This document shows, piece by piece, positions 8,039-17,096 of a stretch of DNA of 24,896 bases. The position numbers were made by a program, and so were the translations under genes. The notes under the pieces are model-generated. The model saw only the letters and a program-made list of their open reading frames with translations. It did not search any database and had not been told where the DNA came from. The DNA comes from Chloroflexota bacterium (GTDB lineage: Bacteria > Chloroflexota > Dehalococcoidia > UBA3495): the NCBI GenBank assembly GCA_022563275.1, contig JADFNR010000006.1:1-24896 (forward strand), read 5' to 3'. Position 1 is the stretch's first letter. The number at the start of each line of letters is the position of its first letter.

Positions 8039-8878
8039 TCAACCAGAAGCGGCGGCGACCTCGACAGCCTCGCCAGGGCCGGCTGACAGCAGGGCCGCCG
8101 CGCTCCCGTTGGACACGGCAACCTCCAGATACCCGTGGCTGCCCGTCAAAGCGATCAAACCACTTTCACTTGAGTGAACGCCATCGTTGAATGTGCGGCT
8201 TAGTCCAGATATGCTCCGGCCCTTGATCCGCACCTCGATCAGTTCGCCTACAGGCAGGTCTTCGGCGCGGATGTTGGTCACCAGATTGCCGTAGACGTCT
8301 TGGTAGATAACTTGGCCGGTGATCTTGCCGCCTTGGCTGCCCGGTTGAGGCATTGGCAGGTAAAAGAGACTTCCTATTGCTTCGCCCATGTCCTCCGGCG
8401 TGACACCCAGAGACAGATGGGCCGCAACTGGGGTGAAGATATCGCGGCCGTGAAAAGTTTCGCTCACCGGGTGACGCCAGTAATCAGGGTTAGTCAGGTG
8501 TACGGCGGAAAGCTCTGCTGGCAGGTCAACGAGGCCGGCGGCCGAGGGTATCGAGCCCAGATACCCGGCGATCACGCCGCTGAGCAAACCGTTGTCCGGG
8601 GCTACGAAACGCCCGCAAGGCGTGGACAGCAACACTGGCCGGCGGTCCGTGCCCACCCCTGGGTCGACCACGGCAACGTGGATGGCGTCATCTGGGAAGT
8701 AGCGGTGGTTGATGCCCAGGAGGAATGAGCCCTGGGCGATGTTCTGGGGCAGAATCTGGTGGGTCAGGTCGATAAGGCGGAGGCTGGGGTTGATAGTTAA
8801 AGCAACGCCTTTCATGACGCCCGCATAGGGGTCGGACAGGCCGAAGTCGGTGGTGAAGACCACTAGAGGGGGATTCAT
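8039..8878 (-). CDS. SAM hydroxide adenosyltransferase (DUF62 family, SAM hydrolase)
   Basis: This 279-residue protein matches the DUF62 family, whose members cleave S-adenosylmethionine to adenosine and methionine with an activated water; relatives are the fluorinase and chlorinase. The N-terminal TTDFG (9-13), VVDPGVG (70-76, D72), the following arginines R79/R80, APDNG (93-97) and FHGRDIF (142-148, H143) supply the Asp-Arg-His set of the hydrolases. The smaller C-terminal domain contains YGNLVTNI, typical of the family. I see no halogenase hallmark. There is no clear Shine-Dalgarno, but the TTDFG strand fixes the start. It lies 30 bp downstream of secG and is probably co-transcribed. Its physiological role is unsettled in the family. 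Confidence 0.92.
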   Translation of the reverse strand: MNPPLVVFTTDFGLSDPYAGVMKGVALTINPSLRLIDLTHQILPQNIAQGSFLLGINHRYFPDDAIHVAVVDPGVGTDRRPVLLSTPCGRFVAPDNGLLSGVIAGYLGSIPSAAGLVDLPAELSAVHLTNPDYWRHPVSETFHGRDIFTPVAAHLSLGVTPEDMGEAIGSLFYLPMPQPGSQGGKITGQVIYQDVYGNLVTNIRAEDLPVGELIEVRIKGRSISGLSRTFNDGVHSSESGLIALTGSHGYLEVAVSNGSAAALLSAGPGEAVEVAAASG

Positions 8879-8908
8879 GGCAGGGCCGGGCGGAGGATTC
8901 GCCCTTTG

Positions 8909-9124
8909 TTACCCGACCCGGACGCTGATGATGGAGACTACCACGAAAGCTATCGCCAGGAAGACGGTGAACTGGAAAAGGGTTTTCTCCAATCCACGGC
9001 GGGTATGGACCGTTGAGGACGCCGAGCCGAACAGCCCGCCGCCTCCCTCTTTGACCTGGGCCAGAATCACAACCACCAGCAGGATGGAAACCAGCAGTTG
9101 AATCAAGTTCATGAAATCGTTCAT
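8909..9124 (-). CDS. secG: Preprotein translocase subunit SecG
   Basis: SecG is the small auxiliary subunit of the SecYEG channel. The 71 residues show the expected plan: a first membrane helix (about 6-22), the conserved loop QVKEGGGGLFGSA (23-35) and a second helix (about 47-66). GAGGT lies 7 nt before the ATG. It sits between gatB (72 bp upstream) and the SAM hydrolase gene on the same strand; no other sec gene is near. Length and motif are ordinary for the family. Confidence 0.95.
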   Translation of the reverse strand: MNDFMNLIQLLVSILLVVVILAQVKEGGGGLFGSASSTVHTRRGLEKTLFQFTVFLAIAFVVVSIISVRVG

Positions 9125-9196
9125 GGGTTGACCTCGGCGGAGCTCCTCCGCCTGCTCTATTATCCCCGCCGGCCGCGGGCTTTTAGAAGATGACCG

Positions 9197-10669
9197 CTAT
9201 TTCAGTTTTTCCAGGGCCGCGGCCACCAGTTCATTCACCAAGTCCGGCTTGGCCTGGCCCTGAGTGATCTTCATCACCTGGCCCACCAGGAACTTGGCGG
9301 CGGTTTCTTTGCCGCCCAAGTAATCCGTCACCGCTTGGGGGTTGGCGTCGATGGCTTGACTGACCGCCGACTCAACCGCCGATGAATCGCTTATCTGAGT
9401 ATAGCCCCTTTCCTGGACGATCCGCGCCGGAGAACCGCCCGTTTCGAATGCTTCTTCCAGCACGGTCTTGGCCATGGAAACGCTGATCGTATCCTGGTCC
9501 ACCAAGTCTATGAGCTCGACCAAGCTCTCCGGTGACACCGGTGATTCGTCTATCCGGCGGTCCTCAAGGTTCAACAAACGGCTCAGGTCGCCCAGCATCC
9601 AGTTGCTGATGTTCTTGGCGAATTTTCCGCCTTCCTCTCCGCCAGCGGACCTGAGAGTGGCGGCCTGCTCGTAGTAATCGGCCATGGCCTTGGAGTTGGT
9701 CAGCAGGCGGGCATCGTAATCGGACAGCCCGTATTGCTCAGTGAACCTGGCCAGCCGCGGGGTGGCCAACTCGGGAATCCTGTTCCGGATCTCTTCGATC
9801 CAGGCTTCTTCCACCACCAGGGGCGGCAGGTCCGGCTCCGGGAAATAGCGGTAGTCGTGGGCCTCTTCCTTGCTGCGCTGGGAATAAGTGACGTTGCGCT
9901 CCTCGGACCAGCCCCGGGTCTCTTGAATCACCCGGTCTCCGGCGTCGAGCACTTTTCGCTGGCGGTCCACCTCGTGATTCAGGGCCATGAACACCGAGCG
10001 CAGGCTGTTCATGTTCTTGATCTCGGCCTTGGTGCCGTATTCCTCCTGACCCACGGGCCGCAGGCTGATATTGGCGTCGCACCGGAAGCTGCCGTCCTGG
10101 GCGTTGGCGGTGGACACTCCAAGATATTGGATGATCGAATGCAGCTTGGTCAGGTAGGAACGGGCTTCTTCGGGAGTGCGCATGTCCGGGTGGCTGACCA
10201 CCTCCATGAGAGGCACGCCGGAGCGGTTCACGTCAACCAAGCTGTGGGCATCGCCGTCTTTGCCGCTCACGTGTTGGAGTTTGGATACATCCTCTTCCAG
10301 GTGCACTCGCTCCACGCGTACCCGCCGGTCATGGCCGTCGGCGGTGATGTCCAGATGCCCGTCCATGGCCAGGGGCATGTCGTACTGGGATATCTGATAT
10401 CCCTTCATCAGGTCGGGGTAGGGATAGTTCTTCCGGTCGAACTTGGTCAGACCCGGGATGTTACAGCCCAGGGCCAAGCCCGTCATGATCGTGTATTCCA
10501 CGGCCTTCTTGTTGATCACCGGCAGGCTTCCCGGCAGGCCCAGGCACACCGGGCAGACCCGGCTGTTCACGGGCGCGTCCTGATAATCGGCCCGGCAAGA
10601 GCAGAACATCTTGCTCTGGGTAAGCAGTTGGACGTGGACCTCAAGGCCGATTACTGTTTCGTATTCCAT
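9197..10669 (-). CDS. gatB: Asp-tRNA(Asn)/Glu-tRNA(Gln) amidotransferase subunit B
   Basis: GatB activates mischarged Glu-tRNA(Gln) or Asp-tRNA(Asn) by phosphorylation so that ammonia from GatA can amidate it. The 490 residues are full length. The start IGLEVHVQL (7-15), the zinc-site cysteines C23, C25, C39 and C42, the KNYPYPDLMKGYQISQ core (85-100) and the AEIKNMNS segment near residue 216 are all present. The C-terminal part is the helical YqeY-like tRNA-binding tail. No Shine-Dalgarno is visible before the ATG, but the IGLEVH strand fixes it. gatA and gatC are not adjacent, which is common outside operon-forming lineages. sucD ends 139 bp upstream on the same strand. Confidence 0.97.
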   Translation of the reverse strand: MEYETVIGLEVHVQLLTQSKMFCSCRADYQDAPVNSRVCPVCLGLPGSLPVINKKAVEYTIMTGLALGCNIPGLTKFDRKNYPYPDLMKGYQISQYDMPLAMDGHLDITADGHDRRVRVERVHLEEDVSKLQHVSGKDGDAHSLVDVNRSGVPLMEVVSHPDMRTPEEARSYLTKLHSIIQYLGVSTANAQDGSFRCDANISLRPVGQEEYGTKAEIKNMNSLRSVFMALNHEVDRQRKVLDAGDRVIQETRGWSEERNVTYSQRSKEEAHDYRYFPEPDLPPLVVEEAWIEEIRNRIPELATPRLARFTEQYGLSDYDARLLTNSKAMADYYEQAATLRSAGGEEGGKFAKNISNWMLGDLSRLLNLEDRRIDESPVSPESLVELIDLVDQDTISVSMAKTVLEEAFETGGSPARIVQERGYTQISDSSAVESAVSQAIDANPQAVTDYLGGKETAAKFLVGQVMKITQGQAKPDLVNELVAAALEKLK

Positions 10670-10808
10670 AGTTGATCAGATGGCCGCTTTGAGTGGGGCG
10701 TGAACGTGGAATCTGGCGCGCCGCGTCACTGAAATCAAGTATAGCAGGCGTAGATTTTGGCAACAACGAGAAAACCGGCCTGGCTTCCGGGCATGGAGGG
10801 AGTATCGA

Positions 10809-11702
10809 TCAGGTTAGCAGGCCCTTGCTCCGCAACATCTCTTGGGTGGTGGAGCCGATGTCGGCGGGAGTTGGTATGATCCAGGCCCCGGCGTCCTTCA
10901 GGGCGGCGATCTTGAACTCGGCCCGGGCGCTTTCCCCGGTTATTATGGCGCCGGCGTGGCCCATGCGTTTGCCCGGAGGGGCCGAAGCGCCGACCACCAA
11001 AGCCGCCACCGGTTTACTGAATCCCGCCTTGATGAAGGCCGCCGCGTCCTGTTCCATGGCGCCGCCGATCTCTCCAATCATCACCACCGCGTCGGTGTCC
11101 GGGTCGGCGTCGAATAACCGCAAGACATCCACGAAGTCGGTGCCGATTATCTGGTCGCCTCCGATGCCGACGCAACTGGACTGCCCGAGATTCAATGCCG
11201 TGAGCTGCCCCACCGCTTCGTAGGTTAGGGTGCCGCTGCGGGAGAGCACCCCGACCCGCCCCGGCAGGTGGATGGCGCCGGGCATGATGCCGATCTTGCA
11301 CTTGGCGCCGGGGGTGATCAGTCCCGGGCAGTTGGGGCCGATGAGCCGCGTGGGTTTGTTTTCGATATACCGGTAGACCTTCACCATGTCCTGGACCGGG
11401 ATACCCTCGGTGATGCAGGCGATGAGCGGGATCCCGGCGTCGGCCGACTCGGCGATGGCGTCGGGAGCGAAGGCGGGCGGCACGAATATCAGCGCCATAT
11501 TGGCTTGGGTCTGGGCTACCGCCTCCTCCACCGAGTTGAACACCGGGACCTTGTCCTCGAACATCGTCCCGCCCCGGCCAGGGGTCACTCCGGCCACCAC
11601 GTTGGTGCCATAGGCCATACAGGCACGGGCGTGGAAGCTGCCTTCCCGTCCCGTTATTCCCTGCACCAATACCCGTGTGTTCTCGTCGACCAGTATTCCC
11701 AT
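10809..11702 (-). CDS. sucD: Succinate--CoA ligase (ADP-forming), alpha subunit
   Basis: SucD carries the CoA site and the phosphohistidine of succinyl-CoA synthetase, the TCA-cycle step that makes ATP or GTP from succinyl-CoA. The 297 residues match the family. The CoA-binding Rossmann start QGITGREGS (14-22), GVTPGRGG (38-45), IGPNCPG (121-127) and [12 protein letters not shown] (151-162) are visible, and the active-site histidine is H249 in GHAGAI. GGAG lies about 10 nt before the ATG. The beta-subunit gene lies 39 bp upstream, so the pair forms an operon. Confidence 0.97.
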   Translation of the reverse strand: MGILVDENTRVLVQGITGREGSFHARACMAYGTNVVAGVTPGRGGTMFEDKVPVFNSVEEAVAQTQANMALIFVPPAFAPDAIAESADAGIPLIACITEGIPVQDMVKVYRYIENKPTRLIGPNCPGLITPGAKCKIGIMPGAIHLPGRVGVLSRSGTLTYEAVGQLTALNLGQSSCVGIGGDQIIGTDFVDVLRLFDADPDTDAVVMIGEIGGAMEQDAAAFIKAGFSKPVAALVVGASAPPGKRMGHAGAIITGESARAEFKIAALKDAGAWIIPTPADIGSTTQEMLRSKGLLT

Positions 11703-11741
11703 CCGGGCCTATCTCCAACCGGTCATCCGGCTAAACATTGG

Positions 11742-12899
11742 TTAAGAATCCAGGTGTTTGATGGCGTTGGCCGCCCCGGTGAGAGTATCGGCGAACTCCA
11801 CCAGCAGTCCGGACGTGCCCAGGATCTCTTTTCCTTCCACCATGTTGGTGCCAAGCATCCTGACTACTAGTGGGATGGTGGAACCGGTGTCTTTGTAGGC
11901 CAACACGATGCCCTCGGCGGCGATGTCACAGCGCAGGATGCCGCCGAAGATATTGACCAAGACCCTCCGGACCTTGGGGTCCGACAGGATGATCTTGACG
12001 GCGCTGGCGACCTTTTCCGGCGTGGCCCCTCCGCCGACGTCAAGAAAGTTGGCCGGGGCCGCCCCTGCGGCGGTGGTGACGTCCAGGGTGGCCATGGCCA
12101 GGCCGGCGCCGTTGACCAGGCAGCCAACGTCCCCGTCCAGTTTCACATAGGCTATATCCAGGTCTGACGCCTGTGCTTCCAGTTCGTCTTCTTGGCTGAT
12201 GTCCCGGTACTCCAGCAGGTCGGCATGACGGAACATGGAATCGTCGTCCAGGGTGATCTTGGCGTCCAGGGCAACCACCCGGCCGTCACCCGTGATGATC
12301 AGCGGGTTGATCTCCACCAAGGTGCAATCGTTCTCCACGAACAGCCGGTAGAGGGCCGACAAGACCTTGGCGGCATCGGCGGCCACCGCCTGGTCCAGCC
12401 CCAACCGCCGCACCAGACGGCGGGTCTGAAAGGGCATCAGCCCCGATAGAGGGTCAATAAGTTCGGTGTGGATGTCCTCGGGGTTCGCCGCGGCAACCTC
12501 TTCGATATTCATGCCGCCCTTGGTGCTGACCAGCAAGGCCGGGCCCCGGTGGCCGCGGTCGATGGTCAAAGCGACGTAGAGTTCTCGCTTGATGTCGGCC
12601 ATCTCTTCGATCAGGAGCTTGTGGACCGGCGCGCCTTCGGGACCGGTCTGAGGAGTAACCAGCCTGGACCCCAACATGCGCTGGGCCGCTTCCTCGGCCT
12701 CTTCTGGGCTGCTCACTATTTGGACGCCACCCGACTTGCCCCTTCCGCCGGCGTGTATCTGGGCCTTCACGGCCGATCGGCCGCCCAGCTCCTCAGTGGC
12801 CGCTTTGGCCTCCGCCGGGGTGGCCGCAACGATGCCGCGGGGCACGGGAATCCCGTAGCCGGCGAAAACTTCCTTGGCTTGGTATTCGTGGATGTTCAT
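11742..12899 (-). CDS. sucC: Succinate--CoA ligase (ADP-forming), beta subunit
   Basis: SucC is the ATP-grasp half of succinyl-CoA synthetase and binds the nucleotide and succinate. The 385 residues are standard. The start [27 protein letters not shown] (45-59), the metal-binding region EINPL and ALDAKI (about 196-216), [12 protein letters not shown] (261-272) and the [10 protein letters not shown] segment (315-324) are visible. There is only a weak Shine-Dalgarno before the ATG. It is the first gene of the minus-strand run and is divergent from the HpaI-type aldolase gene; a palindrome at 12965-12985 lies upstream. Confidence 0.97.
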   Translation of the reverse strand: MNIHEYQAKEVFAGYGIPVPRGIVAATPAEAKAATEELGGRSAVKAQIHAGGRGKSGGVQIVSSPEEAEEAAQRMLGSRLVTPQTGPEGAPVHKLLIEEMADIKRELYVALTIDRGHRGPALLVSTKGGMNIEEVAAANPEDIHTELIDPLSGLMPFQTRRLVRRLGLDQAVAADAAKVLSALYRLFVENDCTLVEINPLIITGDGRVVALDAKITLDDDSMFRHADLLEYRDISQEDELEAQASDLDIAYVKLDGDVGCLVNGAGLAMATLDVTTAAGAAPANFLDVGGGATPEKVASAVKIILSDPKVRRVLVNIFGGILRCDIAAEGIVLAYKDTGSTIPLVVRMLGTNMVEGKEILGTSGLLVEFADTLTGAANAIKHLDS

Positions 12900-12964
12900 T
12901 TACGTCTTTTGCCGGGCATGGACGATGCGTGGGCAACCCGGTGAGGGCCTTATCCCAGGCGTCC

Positions 12965-12985
12965 GTAAAATGTAGGTGATTTTAC
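12965..12985. promoter_or_regulatory. Perfect palindrome between sucC and the aldolase gene, operator-like
   Basis: GTAAAAT (12965-12971) and ATTTTAC (12979-12985) form a perfect 7-bp inverted repeat around 7 nt. Its axis lies 76 bp before the sucC start and 131 bp before the aldolase start. Spacing and symmetry suit a dimeric helix-turn-helix regulator, but no regulator gene is nearby to name. Confidence 0.4.
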
Positions 12986-13105
12986 CCGGCTCGTCAACGC
13001 GCTCACGTGTGGTTTCAGTGGACAATCACGACCAGCCGTTCCATAATCCCCGGCAATCCGGTCACATGCCCAACATGAATCTGGTCTTGGAACAAAGGAG
13101 AAGCC

Positions 13106-13960
13106 ATGGTCCGCTACAACAAGGTGATTGAACTATTGGAACAGGACAAACCGGTGTTCTGCTCTGGCCTGGTCTGGAACGGCAATCTGGATGACATGAC
13201 CTTCGTCGGAGACGCCGATTACGACATGGTCATCGTGGAGATGGAGCATCAGGGTTTCAGCTTCAACGACCTGCGGACCATGCTCCAGTTTTTGATGAAC
13301 CGCAAAAAAGTGTCGGAAAAGGGCTCGCTGCAGGCCGACCCAGCTCCATTCGTTCGGGTGCCGCCCAACTTCCGGGAGCGCAACCAGTGGGTCCTTAAGC
13401 AAGCCCTGGACGCCGGAGTGTACGGATTGGTGTTGCCCCACCTCAACAACGTTGACGACGCCCAGGCCGCGGTGGTGGCCGCCCGCTATCCCCAGGTGCC
13501 CGGCGTGGCCGATTTTGAGCCCGAGGGCCAACGGGGCTGGTGGTACCGCATCGCACCCCGCTACTGGGGCCTGACTCCCACCGAGTATTACGATGCCGCC
13601 GACCTTTGGCCGCTGGACCCAGACGGCAACATGCTGTTGATGGGCATCATAGAGGAGCCGGAGGGCGTGAAGAACGTGCGGGACATCCTGCGGGAGGTCA
13701 AGGGCATCGGCGCGATCTGGGCCGGGCCGGGAGATATGTCGGTGGCCATGGGCCACAAGGGAAACGCCGGCCATCCCGACGTTCAGGCCAACCTGCTGAC
13801 CATTCTGGAAGCCTGCAAGGAATTCGGCGTTCCCTGCGCCACCGGCTGCACCGCCGATGAGGTTTCCATGCGGCTGGAGCAGGGGTTCCGCATAATAATA
13901 ACGTCCCCCGAGAAGACCACCAGGGGCCTGGACGAGGGACGCAAGATCGCTGGGCGTTAA
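13106..13960 (+). CDS. HpcH/HpaI aldolase/citrate lyase family protein
   Basis: This 284-residue TIM-barrel protein is of the HpaI class, metal-dependent aldolases that split 4-hydroxy-2-oxo acids into pyruvate and an aldehyde. The family's catalytic pieces are in order: VEMEHQGF with the base H48, FVRVP with R84, VLPHLNN (109-115), the metal-binding IIEEPEGV (E183/E184) and WAGPGDMS with D210. An aromatic insertion around residues 144-172 (GWWYRIAPRYWG and after) is longer than in E. coli HpaI and probably reshapes the pocket. AAAGGAG lies upstream of the ATG. It stands alone on the plus strand and ends 10 bp from the convergent hflC stop. The substrate is unknown. Confidence 0.92.
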   Translation: MVRYNKVIELLEQDKPVFCSGLVWNGNLDDMTFVGDADYDMVIVEMEHQGFSFNDLRTMLQFLMNRKKVSEKGSLQADPAPFVRVPPNFRERNQWVLKQALDAGVYGLVLPHLNNVDDAQAAVVAARYPQVPGVADFEPEGQRGWWYRIAPRYWGLTPTEYYDAADLWPLDPDGNMLLMGIIEEPEGVKNVRDILREVKGIGAIWAGPGDMSVAMGHKGNAGHPDVQANLLTILEACKEFGVPCATGCTADEVSMRLEQGFRIIITSPEKTTRGLDEGRKIAGR

Positions 13961-13970
13961 TCGGCGTTTG

Positions 13971-14978
13971 TTACTGGATTCCCAGGGGGTCGTCCCCTAC
14001 GGTGCCTGCGGCGCCGCTTCCCGCAGTGCTGCTGGAGCCTTCTCCGGGGCTCTGCAAGAACTTGAATATTGGAGCATCCGAGGACAGGATGACCGTCGTC
14101 CGCTCGTTCAAGAAGACCTTGTAGGCCTCCAGGCTCCTCCGGAAGGAGAAGAATTCGGGGTCTTTGTTCAGGGACTCGGCGAGGATGGAGATGGCCTGGG
14201 CCTCGCCGTCACCACGGAGCCGGTCGGCGTCTCTATCCGCCGCGGCGAGGATCACCTCAACGTCCCGGTCGGCCGCGGCCCGCCTGGTTCGGGCTTCCTC
14301 CTCACCCTCAGCGCGCAACCGGCGGGAGATCTTTTCCCGGTCGGAGCGCATCCGCTCAAAGATCCTGCCGGCCACTTCCTGGGGGAAATCGGCACGCTTG
14401 ATGCGGATATCAACCATCTCGATACCGAAGGGCGGGTCTTCCTGGGACAGGTCGAACTGGACTCGCCCGAGCACTTCTTGCAACAGTTCAGTCCGGGAGT
14501 TAGTGGGCCGGACGCGGGAGTTACCCTCATCGTCCGTGACCGGTTCACCTGACTCGTCCAATTCAACGTCGCCGCCGATGATCTCTTCACGGGTACGGTC
14601 GGCAACCACGGCGCGAAGGGCTGAGTTGATCCGTTGGGCCAGGATCCTGCGGGCGTTTTCTTCGGTGTTAACGACCTGCAGGAACTGACGCGGGTTGCTG
14701 ATCCGGAACCGGCCGTAGACGTCTATCTCCAGGATGTTGATGTCCTCGTCCAAGAACCGGTCAGGCGGAGCGTCGATCCGCAGCAACCGCTTGTCGTAGG
14801 AAGTGACGGTGTCCACGAACGGGGCTTTCAAGAAGAGGCCGGGCGAGGTGCGAACGCTCTTAACCTCGCCGAAGCGGGTGACCACCACCTGCTCGACCTC
14901 CTGCACCACGTACAGGCTCTGTGTTATGACTATGAAGGCCAGGATAACCACTACCCCGGCTATGACTAGGTTCCTCAT
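13971..14978 (-). CDS. hflC: HflC, SPFH-domain regulator of FtsH
   Basis: HflC and HflK form a cage on the outer face of the membrane that encloses FtsH and tunes its proteolysis. This 335-residue protein has one N-terminal membrane helix (about 3-22), an SPFH domain (about 23-200), then a long charged coiled coil rich in Arg/Glu/Ala (200-270) with the GDGEAQA element (257-263). The turn before the last helix (NKDPEFFSFRRS) has the normal short length, unlike in its partner HflK. A short acidic loop at 136-160 interrupts the SPFH domain. The tail (312-335) is Ser/Gly-rich. AAAGGGG precedes the ATG; hflK ends 70 bp upstream, so the two form an operon. Confidence 0.95.
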   Translation of the reverse strand: MRNLVIAGVVVILAFIVITQSLYVVQEVEQVVVTRFGEVKSVRTSPGLFLKAPFVDTVTSYDKRLLRIDAPPDRFLDEDINILEIDVYGRFRISNPRQFLQVVNTEENARRILAQRINSALRAVVADRTREEIIGGDVELDESGEPVTDDEGNSRVRPTNSRTELLQEVLGRVQFDLSQEDPPFGIEMVDIRIKRADFPQEVAGRIFERMRSDREKISRRLRAEGEEEARTRRAAADRDVEVILAAADRDADRLRGDGEAQAISILAESLNKDPEFFSFRRSLEAYKVFLNERTTVILSSDAPIFKFLQSPGEGSSSTAGSGAAGTVGDDPLGIQ

Positions 14979-15048
14979 GGAGACCCCTTTTATTCGTTGA
15001 TAACTATCGGGCTGTTGTAAGAATTATTCGATCTGATGCACGGCTGGG

Positions 15049-16746
15049 TTACGGAGCGGCCGGTCCCAACGGTACCGGAATGATTCCGCCCTGACCGCCC
15101 AGTATCAGGACCGTCTGAGCTTCGGGCGAAACGATGATCTTATTGATCACCGGCAGTATCTCTTCCATCGCCTCCAGGAACAGCCTCTCCTGGGTGACGA
15201 GGCTGGTGGCCGGAACGGTCAGGTTTTCCCGGTTCATGTATTGCACTGTGAACTGGTCGCCGGCCTGAAGGGTCTCTCCAGCCTGAACACGGAAGGTCAC
15301 GATATTGGTGGACGGGTCGAATCCCGAGACCGAGATGTCTATTCCGCTGGTTGCGCCGCCGTCCGGACCGTCCACGACCGTTATGTCGGAGAAGGTGATT
15401 CCGGTGGTTAGGTCGCCATCGCGGTCATTGTTGTCGGCGTCCAAGGCCTTGTTGCTCAGACGGACGCTGAAGGGCCCGGCGCCCACGAACTGCGGGATAG
15501 TCAGGTCTTCATTGCCCAGGTAGGCGATGGAGAACGCCTCGCCGATGGTCAGGTCACCGGATTGTGCGGCGTACCCCGTTGAGAACCGGCAGGTCTGGGT
15601 CGCCGCCGTGGTCAAAACCTCGTTGGCGGTGAACGCGCATACGTCTGCGCCCAGCACGGTTACACTGGCGACCAGGATGTCGAACCCGTCGCCGTCTAAG
15701 TCTGGCGCCGAGATAATCGAAACATCAGATAGTCCGATGCCGGTGGTTGGGTCGTCGTCGCCGTCGGCGTTATCCGTGTCCTGAAGCACGTTTTCAAGCG
15801 TGATGGACCGGTCGTTGAACTGGGCCAAGATGGACAGGAACTGGTCGGCTTCACCCTGAGCCCTTTCGATACGGGCCCGTTTGAACGCCGCCGCCGGTTG
15901 GATTATCTGTTCCGCACGGCCCCTGGCTTCCGGGATCACCTGGTTCTCGTAAGCCTGGGCCTGGTTGGTGGCCGTCACCTTATCCTGACGGGCTTGGAGC
16001 ACGTCGTTGAAGGCGGCCTGGACCTCCCCGGGCGCTTCCACTTTCTGAAGCTCCACACTGACGATATTTATCCCAGTATTGTAGCTGTCAAGGATCAACT
16101 GAAGTTCGACTTTGGTATCCTGCTCCAGGCTGACGCGTTCCTCGGCCAGGACCTCGGCCAGCGAACGCTGTCCCACCACCAGGCGGAGGGCCGCTTCGGT
16201 GGCGTCCTTCAAGGTCCGGCCGTCCGGCCGGCCCGGGGCAATGCTACGTTGCGGCCCGGCTTCCTCTCCGGGGTCATCGACCCGGAAGAGGAAATTGGCC
16301 AGGTCCTTGATGTCGTACTGGACCACCATCTGCACGTCGATGATGTTCAGGTCGCCGCTGATCATTTGGGCTTCCACGGGCACCGGCGTGTCGCCCACGC
16401 CTTCGCCGCTCCGGAAGCCGAGTTCCAGGCGGCGGACCAGGTCGGTCCTTATGACGTCTTTATTGCCCACGGGCCCGGGCCACCACCAGTGAAGACCGTT
16501 TTGGATCACCGGAGCGGGCTGGGCTTTTCCGAACAACCGTAGCACGGCCTGCTCGCCGGGGCTGGTGGTGTAGATCCCGGTGGCCGCCCAGATCACGACG
16601 ATCAGGCCCACGACCAATACTACCGCCAAGCCGACACCCCCGCCGCCCAAGCGCTGGGTGACACGGCCAATACCATCGCGGATATTGCCCATTATTTTTT
16701 CAAAATCCAATTCTGGTGTCCTGGGTCCGCCTCCGGGTTGATACAT
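15049..16746 (-). CDS. hflK: HflK with a tandem two-repeat insertion
   Basis: HflK is the SPFH partner of HflC in the FtsH-regulating cage. This protein has 565 residues against about 400 usual. A glycine-rich cytoplasmic start leads to one membrane helix (about 38-56), then the SPFH domain from ATGIYTTSPGEQAVL on, then coiled coil up to EADQFLSILAQFN (299-311). The family resumes at VTQERLFLEAMEEIL (517-531). Residues about 312-515 between them are extra: two beta-rich repeats, each opening with an Asp-rich D-x-D-N-x-D stretch and TTGI..SD (323-341 and 436-454) and each closing with G-x-x-F...Y....LT-x-P (402-418 and 496-512). The first repeat holds the only cysteine pair, C370/C386. AAAGGAA lies 9 nt before the ATG. 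The frame is unbroken. Confidence 0.93.
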   Translation of the reverse strand: MYQPGGGPRTPELDFEKIMGNIRDGIGRVTQRLGGGGVGLAVVLVVGLIVVIWAATGIYTTSPGEQAVLRLFGKAQPAPVIQNGLHWWWPGPVGNKDVIRTDLVRRLELGFRSGEGVGDTPVPVEAQMISGDLNIIDVQMVVQYDIKDLANFLFRVDDPGEEAGPQRSIAPGRPDGRTLKDATEAALRLVVGQRSLAEVLAEERVSLEQDTKVELQLILDSYNTGINIVSVELQKVEAPGEVQAAFNDVLQARQDKVTATNQAQAYENQVIPEARGRAEQIIQPAAAFKRARIERAQGEADQFLSILAQFNDRSITLENVLQDTDNADGDDDPTTGIGLSDVSIISAPDLDGDGFDILVASVTVLGADVCAFTANEVLTTAATQTCRFSTGYAAQSGDLTIGEAFSIAYLGNEDLTIPQFVGAGPFSVRLSNKALDADNNDRDGDLTTGITFSDITVVDGPDGGATSGIDISVSGFDPSTNIVTFRVQAGETLQAGDQFTVQYMNRENLTVPATSLVTQERLFLEAMEEILPVINKIIVSPEAQTVLILGGQGGIIPVPLGPAAP

Positions 16747-16843
16747 GTTCGTATGTTCCTTTGCCTATCCTGTTGAGTATGGCGCCGGCCAACTTAGGGG
16801 GCCGGCCACCCCATTATTTCCAAAGCCCAGTAGATTCTATCAT

Positions 16844-16883
16844 CTAAGGGTTATCCGAACTACCTAAGGGCTATCTGGACCAC
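16844..16883. repeat. Tandem 20-bp direct repeat upstream of hflK
   Basis: Two adjacent 20-bp units begin at 16844 and 16864, each opening CTAAGGG and agreeing at 16 of 20 positions. Twenty base pairs is about two helical turns, so both units face the same side of the DNA, as paired regulator sites would. It lies about 100 bp before the hflK start. Confidence 0.55.
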
Positions 16884-17033
16884 AAGGCAGCCGCCAGGCC
16901 AGCCGCGCCAGGTATGATGCACTTCATCCACATTACGTCCTTTGGCGCGTTTTGGACTGAAAACTTCCTACGTCCCCATTCGCTGGACCCTGACCGAGCA
17001 CCAAATCGCCTGTGCCGGGGGTACGGCGCAGGG

Positions 17034-17039
17034 TATAAT
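17034..17039 (+). promoter_or_regulatory. Candidate -10 box for the small two-cysteine protein
   Basis: A perfect TATAAT lies 57 bp before the ATG at 17097. The hexamer 17 bp upstream (TGTGCC) is a poor -35, so activator help or an alternative element would be needed. Confidence 0.4.
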
Positions 17040-17096
17040 ACTGCAGGCCGCCGTGCCGCCTGGCGCGGCAGCTAATCTCGGCTAAGGACCAAGCAC

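Larger units (their letters stand above)
16747..17096. other. Divergent intergenic region between hflK and the small two-cysteine protein
   Basis: No gene is seen. The region holds a tandem 20-bp repeat (16844-16883) and a consensus -10 box TATAAT (17034-17039) pointing toward the plus-strand gene. The GC-rich inverted repeat around 17049-17071 (GCCGCC...GGCGCGGCAG) may be a leader hairpin. Confidence 0.5.

Noticed and set aside
9734..10675. A 313-codon plus-strand frame opposite gatB
   Set aside because: It is the antisense shadow of a certain gene in high-GC DNA; the protein is His/Val/Gly-rich and matches no family.
15202..15813. A frameshift or gene fusion explaining the long HflK
   Set aside because: The frame is uninterrupted, composition is like the rest of the gene, and the family sequence resumes exactly after the insert, so it is an in-frame domain insertion.
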